Shown: piece by piece, positions 43,401 through 51,548 of the stretch | Position numbering within the stretch: position 1 is the first letter of the stretch | How the letters are laid out: each line of letters opens with the position of its first letter | Assembly (NCBI GenBank): GCA_022641835.1 | Contig: CP048717.1 | Span: 620,001 to 684,000, forward strand | Direction of reading: 5' to 3' | From: Petasospora fabianii | Taxonomy: Eukaryota; Ascomycota; Saccharomycetes; Phaffomycetales; Wickerhamomycetaceae | DNA length: 64,000 bases | Translations under genes and position numbers: made by a program | Notes under the pieces: generated by a model | Database searches by the model: none | What the model saw: only the letters and a program-made list of their open reading frames with translations | What the model was told of the DNA's origin: nothing

Positions 43401-43927
43401 AGACACACAACCATCCAGAGTCCGTTGAGCTCTTCACCACCATCACACACACACTCTCAAATATAATCCTATTCCACCGCTATCGTCTTTCAAACCGCCA
43501 TCACATCGTTCTTTCTGTGTTCACATCTCTTCTCACAGCTCTTACGAAGTCCAGACACTCTTCTCCTCTTCAGTCATCCAGAATTGCTGCTGAGGCATTC
43601 CAACGTGTCTTGACCAACCTCTGCGAGCCTCCCCAATCCAGAAAGGAGCGCAATTCTGAAGATTTGAACTCTTCAGCTGCTGTTATCAAGAGATCTTTGA
43701 GAAAGCATCTCTATGTCGTGCTACTGACATACGTTCATCTCTCGCTGAAGGTGGGTTATGAATCTGAGGTGAGAGAGTTGATCCTTCCAGGTATCTTCTC
43801 CGTGTTTGATGTCTTATCTCAAAATGAGCTCGTCTTGGTTAGTACCTCGCTGGATTACTCCGGTAGAGTTTACTACAGAACAGTCTATGATGAGTACAAG
43901 AAGGCTGGTAAATGGCAGACTGATTGA
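40486..43927 (+). CDS. URB2: Urb2/Npa2 ribosome biogenesis factor
   Basis: Nucleolar protein of the early pre-60S particle, needed for 27S pre-rRNA processing. Exon 1 is only 9 bases (40486-40494, Met-Thr-Gln). A 58-base intron (40495-40552) has donor GTGAGT, branch AACTAAC and acceptor CCGCAG. Exon 2 runs 40553-43927, giving 1127 residues (yeast Urb2 is 1174). The body is a long helical-repeat protein. The C-terminal Urb2 domain ends LDYSGRVYYRTVYDEYKKAG, typical of the family. A reading without the intron would have to start at a GTG, so the spliced model is preferred. RRPE/PAC-like motifs precede it. Confidence 0.88.
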
Positions 43928-44056
43928 TCATTCGATACTTGTTGGAATAATTAGTGCATAAAGCTTAAGTATTACTATAGGGCATTCATTTAATGATTAT
44001 AATGATGACGTTTCAAATAACTACTGTACTTTTTGCGAGGGCGAGCAATTTTTTAT

Positions 44057-46372
44057 TTAGTTGTGTGACGATCTGCCCATGAGGTCTTCACTCAACTGCT
44101 GATAACTTGGCATACGTGATGGGACCATTCGCTTCAAACCGTCAGAAACCAAGTCATTAAGACTCTGAATAGTTCTCCACGCGTCTTGTTCCCTAGCAAA
44201 TGTCTGCTCACGTTGAAGGGCATCTCTGTCAAAGTCCTGATGGTGGAGGAAGTACTCGTACTTGAGGATATCCTTTCTTGTTATGAGACCTTTAAGTTCA
44301 CCATTGCTCTCAACGAGAATACATCTTGGTCCAAGCTTGTGGAAGAACTCCATCACGTTTTCGCATGGGGTGTTGATGTCAACAGTGATCGGTGCTGGAT
44401 TTACCAATGAGGTGAGGTTCAAGCGGCCCTCTTCCTGGTATAGACTCTCGGAATTGAAAACACACTCCAGCATTGGCCTGAGCTCTCCTTGGTAATTGCT
44501 GATGCCTGTCTTGATATCCTCTCTAGAAATGTAACCCTTAATGAATGGTCTGTGGGCACTTTCAACTATTGGGAAACTGTTGAATGTAGTGTCACTCAAG
44601 AGCACTTGAAGCTTCTCAAGGGGCATACCTTCACTCAATAGTGCAACAATACCAGTCGTCATAGCGTCAGAGATCGGATGTCTGTGGAAATCAAACTCTT
44701 CACTGGCATCGATGAACGGTAGTCCATTGAAGGTGATCATCTGCTCAGCAATACCACCTTTTCCCCAAGTGTCATTGATCAATTTTGTGACAGCAACAGC
44801 AATCATCGTTGGAATAATGTGCTTCAAAGCACCAGTAAGCTCAAACATAATTACAACAACAGTTACGAACATGTGCGTGATACCACTGAGACAAGCAGCC
44901 GCACCGAGGAAGGCATAAATACCTGGCGTGATACATGATCCAACGTCGTCAGTGGAACACTGACTGTTCAAAAATGCATTGTCTGGGTGTTTTGAAATGA
45001 GCCATTGGGCAAAGATACCAAGGGCTCGTCCAAACGTGGCACCACATGCCATAGATGGGACAAAGATTCCAGCTGGCACTTTACATCCGTACGTAAAGAT
45101 GATGAAGACCATTCTAATAGCCGTGGCAATGAGGAGAGATGTGATGCTCTGTGCAACTTTGGATGATGTGGAAATGTCACAGATGCGATGCTCCTCTTTT
45201 TGGTTGCCACATTCCTGGAAGAGGATTTGCATGGCCTCAGTCATGTCCATTTTGAGGAAGTCGTTAAAATAGCCAACAGCAGCAGAGATGAATGCGAGGA
45301 CGATGACCTCTTTCATGTAGATGTTGGAGAGGAATTTCTTTCTGAAGCTGACAGCCTTGATGTTCATCTTGGCAACAAAAATACCATACACACCACCAAA
45401 GATACCGAGAATTATGTAGAAGGGAATCTCAAAGAAATGCCATGGTTCATCGTAGACAACCTGAAACAGAACGACCTGACCTGTTCTGAATGGGTTGACA
45501 AATTGAAGTGTAGATGTCGCAACAAGAGCACAGTAGTAAGATTCCCACATAGTTGAGAGCTTGAACTGAGATGTGATATCTTCAACACTGAAGAGGACAC
45601 CACCCATTGGAGAGCCAAAGGCAACAGCAACACCAGCGGCACTGGATGCAATCAGCACGTTTCTGAACCACATTGTCTTTTGTTCAGCAGTGTGGAATTT
45701 TGTTGCAAATAGCTTACAGATGACACTTCCAATGCACACGGCGAAATGGACACTAGGTCCTTCTTTTCCCAATGCTAGGCCCGAGGCAATTGCAAGAGGA
45801 AGCCCCACTGATTTCATCAAGAAGACGGAAAAGTCTAGGAATCCCTCAAGGGAGAACCCAGAGACGATAACCTTGATCTCAGAGATTCCGCTTCCCGCTG
45901 CGGCTGGGGCATAATGCATAACGAGTTTGCAAGCAGTTGCAGCAAACGCAATGGACATGAGGATGAAGATTACATAGTTGACTGGTGATATTCCTGTATA
46001 CTCGACCCATGCGGTGCATTTCTCCTCTTCTAGTTCACCCCAACAACAGAAGCCTCGACTTAGGTAGAAACCTTCTGTGCAGTGTCCTGTCTTCAGACTT
46101 GCAAGGTATTGCGTAACGATGTTCACAAAGCCGGCGACGAGACCAATGCATACACCAACAGCAGTTAGTATAATGTAAGTTTGTAATTGCTCATAAAGTC
46201 TCCGTATTGACGGCTGCCCAGTCACGACACCCCTATTCTTTCGGATGTGTTGTTGAAGGTTATCATCGAGCCAGTCGGTGGTTGTAAAGTCGTCGAAACG
46301 CTTAAGCTCCGGGATTTGGTCATTCCACCGCGTTCGTGAGTGCAGGGAGATGGCTTCGAGGTCTCGCATCAA
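44057..46372 (-). CDS. GEF1: CLC chloride/proton antiporter Gef1-like
   Basis: Endomembrane CLC transporter that supplies chloride to Golgi, endosome or vacuole to balance V-ATPase activity and copper loading. 771 residues (Gef1 is 779). Selectivity signatures: GSGISEIK, GKEGPSVHFAV with the gating Glu, and GIFVPSMACGATFGR. About ten membrane helices are followed by two CBS domains in the C-terminal 200 residues or so (DAMTTGIVALLSEGMPLEKL and CILVESNGELKGLITRKDIL). At the site of the internal proton glutamate, the second acidic residue of the usual Glu-Glu pair, this protein has Asp (VLFSVEDIT). Confidence 0.93.
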   Translation of the reverse strand: MMRDLEAISLHSRTRWNDQIPELKRFDDFTTTDWLDDNLQQHIRKNRGVVTGQPSIRRLYEQLQTYIILTAVGVCIGLVAGFVNIVTQYLASLKTGHCTEGFYLSRGFCCWGELEEEKCTAWVEYTGISPVNYVIFILMSIAFAATACKLVMHYAPAAAGSGISEIKVIVSGFSLEGFLDFSVFLMKSVGLPLAIASGLALGKEGPSVHFAVCIGSVICKLFATKFHTAEQKTMWFRNVLIASSAAGVAVAFGSPMGGVLFSVEDITSQFKLSTMWESYYCALVATSTLQFVNPFRTGQVVLFQVVYDEPWHFFEIPFYIILGIFGGVYGIFVAKMNIKAVSFRKKFLSNIYMKEVIVLAFISAAVGYFNDFLKMDMTEAMQILFQECGNQKEEHRICDISTSSKVAQSITSLLIATAIRMVFIIFTYGCKVPAGIFVPSMACGATFGRALGIFAQWLISKHPDNAFLNSQCSTDDVGSCITPGIYAFLGAAACLSGITHMFVTVVVIMFELTGALKHIIPTMIAVAVTKLINDTWGKGGIAEQMITFNGLPFIDASEEFDFHRHPISDAMTTGIVALLSEGMPLEKLQVLLSDTTFNSFPIVESAHRPFIKGYISREDIKTGISNYQGELRPMLECVFNSESLYQEEGRLNLTSLVNPAPITVDINTPCENVMEFFHKLGPRCILVESNGELKGLITRKDILKYEYFLHHQDFDRDALQREQTFAREQDAWRTIQSLNDLVSDGLKRMVPSRMPSYQQLSEDLMGRSSHN

Positions 46373-46747
46373 GAATTACTTGGTGGTCCAAGTGGAAATG
46401 CCTGGTAGACTTGCCTTCTGCTCAAGAGTACGTGGGTGCCGGTTTTTGACCAGCCAGGGTCGTGACGAGGTAACGCGCGAATCACCAGCTACCCCATACA
46501 TACTTAAAGGTTATACATTACACTTCTATGGAAGGATATTTTTCATAATCGTACATTTGTATATCACAGGTTAAGCAGAAAAGCCAAAATTGGGATGCTT
46601 TGGCATTTCAAGAAGTGAATAGTGTGGGTGCCCATGATATGTAGGGACTTAATTTGTGCTTTGTGTCAAGTGTAGTGTATTCTGTGGCACAATGTCTATA
46701 GGTACTTTCGGCACTGACTGCAGTGCATTAGGTAACTTTTCAGAGAA
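46373..46747. other. Intergenic region GEF1 promoter / 3' end of the small gene
   Basis: This is 375 bases. The left part serves as the GEF1 promoter. No gene, RNA or repeat is recognised. Confidence 0.55.
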
Positions 46748-47046
46748 TCACTTGCATTGATTGAGAAGCAGCTGCATCAAGAAGCCACCGACCTTCTTTG
46801 TCTTATCGTCCTTGGCAAACTTCTCGAATCCACCCTGAGTATGGTGTGTTGTAGGGTTCAGTGGTTTCTGCGGTGGGGCGGGTTAGTGTTGTTCTGGTGG
46901 CTGATAAGGAGGCTCATTCAAGAGTTAAAACTTACACAGTTACCGTCGTACTTGATTGTCTTGATCTGGATATCAGCATAACCGTGCTGAGCTGGGAATG
47001 GGCCCGGGTTCTGTGGCTGCTCTGGAGGAACGTAGTTGAAGCCCAT
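46748..47046 (-). CDS. Unrecognised 76-residue spliced small protein
   Basis: I do not recognise this protein. Exon 1 (47046-46936) is 37 codons, starting MGFNYVPPEQPQNPGPFP. The 68-base intron (46935-46868) has donor GTAAGT, branch ACTAAC and acceptor CCGCAG, all matching the other introns in this window. Exon 2 (46867-46748) adds 39 residues and a TGA. The frame stays open across the junction and the codons look biased like those of neighbouring genes. The N-terminal half is Pro-rich, the C-terminal half Lys-rich, ending in a short hydrophobic patch (GGFLMQLLL) and a Cys. No signal peptide is visible. It is divergent from the CYSTM-like gene (401 bases between starts). Confidence 0.65.
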
Positions 47047-47447
47047 TATGATGTGTATCTGGTGAGTAGAAGCTGGTGATTAACTTTGGAGAGAGCTCTG
47101 GGGCAGCACTGGGACTTAGGACTTGTAAAGTAGAGTGGATCTAACCTTCTTATATACAACTGGAGGCAATCAATGTCTTTAGCAACAGGTGCCAGGTACA
47201 ACTTCATCATTAAGAGCAACTGCCAATATGAGCGCAGGTGCACGGATGGGGCAGATTGCGCCAAATTGTGCAAATTTCAGTTACAAGATCTGCGCATTTC
47301 CGAATGAGGTAATTGCGCGGGGCTGTTTGACGCGAAATAGCGAGATTCTCGGGGCACACCTGGAAAGACCAGGCTCAGCTCTTTGAAATTTGCATCCGAA
47401 CTGTTCTTTCTTGATATTCTAACACAAATACATTCAAAAGACCAACA
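47047..47447. other. Divergent promoter region, small protein / CYSTM-like gene
   Basis: This is 401 bases between two short spliced genes. I see no RNA gene or repeat and no confident regulatory motif. Confidence 0.5.
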
Positions 47448-47905
47448 ATGTCCCAATACTACGTAAGTTCTGCCCGAAAACACCAACATGGTTGTGGCTT
47501 GCCAGTGCTGTCTGCGAGGGATCTGTACCCATGATCCCCAGCACTGCCGAGAAATCTCTTGGTTCGCCCAGGCCCACACACGGTACATGAACGACTATTG
47601 ATAAACACTATGGAGCACTAACACGCCTTTACCAGCAACAACAACCACAACAGGGCTACCAGCCTCAGTACCAGCAGCAAGGATACCAGCCTCAGTATCA
47701 GCAGCAGCAGCAGGGCTACTACCAGCAGCAGCCACAGCCAGTCTACGTCCAGCAGCAGCCACAGAAGGATAGCGGCTCAGGCTGTTGTGGTACTTGTTGC
47801 AAGATGCTTTGCTGCGCTTGTATCTTGGAGATGCTTTGTGGAGATATTTGTGGTGGTTCAGATGGCCCAGGTGGTCCAGGCGGTCCGGGTGGTCCAGGTT
47901 GGTAA
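47448..47905 (+). CDS. CYSTM-like Gln/Tyr-rich, Cys-rich small protein
   Basis: Resembles the fungal CYSTM stress-tolerance family (S. cerevisiae YDL012C/YBR016W group), tail-anchored proteins often at the plasma membrane. Exon 1 (47448-47462) encodes MSQYY. The 173-base intron (47463-47635) has donor GTAAGT, branch CACTAAC and acceptor ACCAG. Exon 2 ends at 47905; total 94 residues. The N-terminal part has repeats of the GYQPQYQQQ kind. The Cys-rich hydrophobic core (GCCGTCCKMLCCACILEML) is the CYSTM-like module. It ends in a Gly-Gly-Pro repeat and Trp, which is not usual for the family. No ATG follows the intron, so the gene is visible only as a spliced model. Confidence 0.75.
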
Positions 47906-48222
47906 ATTGCTAACAGTCTAATGCTGTAATCATGATCATGCCGTCAATCTACTACCCCGCTATGGTCCTGAAATCAAAAAGAGCTTAGCTTTCACAATGT
48001 TGTAATATTACCTCTGCCTAATGAATCTTTAAAATATCTTCTACAATGAGAGTACTCGTGTTCTTTTCTGTATTATGACCAAAGCGTAACATAATTTACC
48101 CTATTAGACAGTTCTTTGTTGTTTCCGACAACAGTAAATTGTCTCATTAAACCTTTCAGCTTCTTTATTACTCCATATTCCTCATCTCCTCATCTTTCTT
48201 TTCATCACATAAGACTACCTCT
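47906..48222. other. Intergenic region between CYSTM-like gene and YIP3 3' ends
   Basis: This is 317 bases of AT-rich sequence between convergent genes. No feature is recognised. Confidence 0.55.
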
Positions 48223-48878
48223 TCAAACAGTCTCCTCGAAAGCAGTCTCAACTGGTTTCTCCAAGAAAGAAGCATGCGAGAGAACAGAGACAGAAGAGGC
48301 ACCAATCAACCACAAAACAGTGGAAATTGGAGAGGCCAAGAATCCCAATGGAACAGCAACAACGAGAAGACCAGTGTAGAGCTGAGAGTTTGTCAATCTG
48401 AGTGGACCAATTTCCAAGTCAGCACCTTCCAACTTGTTGATACCAAAGATACCAAAAGCGACAAAGAAGATCACAAACAACAAGAGCAAGTTCGTCAAGA
48501 GAGAATAAATCGAGAGCATAGATACAATGATGAAGTAGTTTGTCTGGAAATACTTCAAGTTGTATGAGACTCTGGACTGCAACTCACCAAAGTTTTGCGG
48601 CTTGGAAATTCTCTTGATATCAAAGAACTCCTGTGGAGGACGCACATTGGCGAGTTTGTTCTGGATAGAGCTGGCTTCAGACTTGAGTCTGTCAATACTG
48701 AATCTCTCAGAGAACTGTGAAAACTGTTGACGGTGGTGTTAGTATCCAGATCGCTAGCCATTCGCATCGTTGTAAAACGCGTCTGTTTTGATGTTGACGG
48801 TGTTGTTGATGTGACAAAACGCATGCGGACGATGGAGAGATTACTTACGCTGACGTTGGAGAAGGCGGCGAGGGACAT
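48223..48878 (-). CDS. YIP3: PRA1-family protein Yip3
   Basis: PRA1/prenylated Rab acceptor of ER-Golgi vesicles, interacting with Rab GTPases. Exon 1 (48878-48849) encodes MSLAAFSNVS. The 125-base intron (48848-48724) has donor GTAAGT, branch TACTAAC and acceptor CAACAG. Exon 2 (48723-48223) encodes FSQFSERFSIDRLKSEASSI onward; total 176 residues, the same length as S. cerevisiae Yip3. Family motifs: RPPQEFFDIKRISKP and SRVSYNLKYFQTNY, followed by four hydrophobic segments in two pairs. Confidence 0.95.
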
Positions 48879-49129
48879 CTTCGTGTTTTTGGTAGTTCAG
48901 TAAGGGAATGAAACTGTGTGCGTTCCAATAGACGTTATCCGACAACGGTTTCCCTATTGGACAAGTGCAGTGGATTGTTCCTGACATTGTGCTGAGAGCC
49001 ATGTCGTGGCCGAATGCGCGCGCGCGTGTGCACAGCCTACGCCAAAAAGAAAACATGCAAAAAAGCGCGAAAACTAAAACAATGGCTATATATGGCAGTT
49101 GCCTTTTTTGGTATATACAGTGTGTCCTT

Positions 49130-51142
49130 TCAAAGCTCATCGTGTTTGATCTCATCGACAACCTGTTCCTTAACAACCTCCTTCAAGACTCCGTCTACAA
49201 TATCATTGCCAACCTCACCTACAACACCGCTGACTGCTTCCTTGACGACGTCCTCGACCACCTCTTCCACAATCTCCTCCAAGACTCCCTCTGTCAGGTC
49301 CTCACCGACCTCCTTGACAACCTCTTCGATGGTCTCTTCCACAAGGTCCTCCAGCTTTTCAAGAGTCACTTCCTCAGGAGCACCGTTTTCAACAGGATCT
49401 TGTTCCTTAATAGGTTCTTCCTCCTCCTTCTGTTCAGCCTCTTTCACAGGAGCAGGAACTCTCTCGTAGATGAACAACATCTCCTCCTGATGAACAAACT
49501 GATCAATGGCATAGAAGAATGGTTTCAATGACTTCTGGTGGTATAAGTTCAACAACAGATTAACTGGATCCAAGTAACGGAATCCACGCATATCAATGGA
49601 CTTGAAACCCTTGACACCGGCAAGCTTATGCCATCTCCAATCTTTCAAAAATGGAATAACATCACCTCTGTAATTATCACTCATATCGACCTCTGTGATG
49701 AGGTAGTCAAATGTCTCCCACATTGTGGCAAGCTCAGTGGTATTCTCAGTCTTGTCATATATGATATTCATCGAATTAGGGTTGACCTCCATGAAGTGTG
49801 TGTGACCAGTCATACAAGCCAAAGGATCAATGTGAACCGTGATAGGCACGGACAAGTCAAGGTTGCCTCTATAGTGCTTAATCATCAGCGTCTCATGGAA
49901 TTGGATCACAGCCTTACCACCTGGGTAGTTATAACTTGAGATTGAAGCAAAGACGAGGGAGATGATCAAACCGACAAGAGCCGAACCAAATATGGCAAGT
50001 GAATAGAGCTTATAAAGGAAGGACTTTGATGCCTTAGAAGTGATAAAGGCAGCACCATTTGCGGCCATGAGTGTGATGAGTGGGCTAACATACACGACAA
50101 ATCTCCATTCCTTATGTGGCTGGAAAGAAATGAGCATGACGAAAACGAATGATGCAAACGCCATGAGTCTGATCACGTTCTTGGTTGGATCAACAAAGTA
50201 TCCTAGAAGCGCAAGAGCTGGAACATGCGGTGGAAGATACATAGTCACAAAGTATCTGGTGAAATAAGTAGAGAATGGTTCAGTACCCCATTCAGCGGCT
50301 CTCCCATGGACAACATTGAAAATGAAGGACTCAATCTCTGGGATAGTAAAGTATTGCCAGAAGTAGGAGTCAACGACACCACTGAGGATAGCACCAATGA
50401 TAGCTCCTGTGATAGCTGGCTTGATGAGTTGTGGGATTGTCATCTTGTTGTAAAGAACGTATGCAAGACCAAGAGCCAACATCAAGGCGACAACTTCGAT
50501 ACGGAAGACAATAGCAGTGAAGGCCAAAATGGAGATCGATCTGCCATACTTACCTTTGAACATCTGAGCAAAGGCAATGTTGGTCATTGGGAGGGCAAAG
50601 AAGTTCGGCAATGTACGAGATGCGTAAAATGGGATGTGGAACTGTGTCAAGATGAATAGAGTGAACCATAACTTGAAGGACCATGGCTTGTACTCCTCAG
50701 TTTGCTTAGCTGCCGAGGCCCTCTTGACGGATTTCTTCCCCCTCGATGACGGCTTACTGTTGTCTTGCGCCGTGGATGTGAAATTGTCATGTGCAGACTT
50801 CTTCACAAGCGCAAAAGCCGCATCCTTCAAGTAGAGAATAGCGATGATGTTTACCAAACCCAACATGGCTCTAGCGACAATCTGACCATCCTGCTTGGTG
50901 AATGCCTCTGGGAAGACCATGACCCATGGTTTGGTAAGTGCTGCAATTATAATGGATCCAATGAATGTGCGTGGAACTGAACCGGGGAAAACCAGGTGGT
51001 CGTATGCATCGATGTTGGTACCATGGTAGATGATATCGTGGATGGCTTGGATGTTAAAGGACTCCTCGACTTTAGTGCTCTGAGTGAGCAGTGAGTAGCC
51101 CAAGACGACCGGCACGAGAAGTATGTCGAAGAGGAACGACAT
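49130..51142 (-). CDS. ALG12: Alg12 alpha-1,6-mannosyltransferase with HDEL-ended tail
   Basis: GT-C glycosyltransferase that adds the eighth mannose to the dolichol-linked oligosaccharide in the ER lumen. The start MSFLFDILLVP (51142) fits the family; an upstream in-frame ATG at 51289 adds 49 polar residues with no homology. The GT22 signature KVEESFNIQAIHDI and the YDHLVFPGSVPRTFIG block are present, with about ten membrane helices to residue 430 and a soluble C-domain after that. Unusually, residues about 564-670 form an acidic, valine-rich tail built from degenerate repeats of the EEVVKE type, ending in Lys-His-Asp-Glu-Leu. S. cerevisiae Alg12 is 551 residues and lacks this tail. The HDEL ending implies a lumenal C-terminus, if functional. 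Confidence 0.93.
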   Translation of the reverse strand: MSFLFDILLVPVVLGYSLLTQSTKVEESFNIQAIHDIIYHGTNIDAYDHLVFPGSVPRTFIGSIIIAALTKPWVMVFPEAFTKQDGQIVARAMLGLVNIIAILYLKDAAFALVKKSAHDNFTSTAQDNSKPSSRGKKSVKRASAAKQTEEYKPWSFKLWFTLFILTQFHIPFYASRTLPNFFALPMTNIAFAQMFKGKYGRSISILAFTAIVFRIEVVALMLALGLAYVLYNKMTIPQLIKPAITGAIIGAILSGVVDSYFWQYFTIPEIESFIFNVVHGRAAEWGTEPFSTYFTRYFVTMYLPPHVPALALLGYFVDPTKNVIRLMAFASFVFVMLISFQPHKEWRFVVYVSPLITLMAANGAAFITSKASKSFLYKLYSLAIFGSALVGLIISLVFASISSYNYPGGKAVIQFHETLMIKHYRGNLDLSVPITVHIDPLACMTGHTHFMEVNPNSMNIIYDKTENTTELATMWETFDYLITEVDMSDNYRGDVIPFLKDWRWHKLAGVKGFKSIDMRGFRYLDPVNLLLNLYHQKSLKPFFYAIDQFVHQEEMLFIYERVPAPVKEAEQKEEEEPIKEQDPVENGAPEEVTLEKLEDLVEETIEEVVKEVGEDLTEGVLEEIVEEVVEDVVKEAVSGVVGEVGNDIVDGVLKEVVKEQVVDEIKHDEL

Positions 51143-51548
51143 GACTGGCTTAATTGAGAGACCAGAAACGCAAAGACAAGGATTCGAAGAGGACAGCAGG
51201 GGTTCTAATTGACAGGTTTTAGGGCGAGCAGAGAGATTCGGAGGAGCTGAGATTGCCCGTGAGATTTTGGCAGGTGCTCGATCTGCCATTTCATGACGGG
51301 CAAAACCCGGACGCGTTTTTCGCCAGCGCGACTAAGTCAACACTTGGATCAACACTCTGGGGAGATCGATGTCACTGGCTTAATCTATCTCAAACACCAT
51401 CCAGTGCATCTCAGTGCATACTCAGACATCGAGGCTGTCCCAATTGCCTGAAATTTTGACATATTAGTTCCGGGTGACCACCACAGCGCTCCCAAACTGC
51501 ACTATATCCGACATCTCAGGCTTAAACTTCACACTATAAAGCATCACA
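51143..51548. other. Divergent promoter region ALG12 / USO1
   Basis: This is 406 bases between start codons. Nothing beyond promoter sequence is recognised. Confidence 0.5.

Noticed and set aside
48965-49531. Long plus-strand Ser/Thr-rich ORFs opposite the ALG12 tail
   Set aside because: They are the antisense of the Glu/Val-rich repeat of ALG12; the low-complexity composition follows directly from the codons on the other strand.
51143-51289. N-terminal extension of ALG12
   Set aside because: 49 polar residues before the conserved first membrane segment; the start at 51142 fits homologues.
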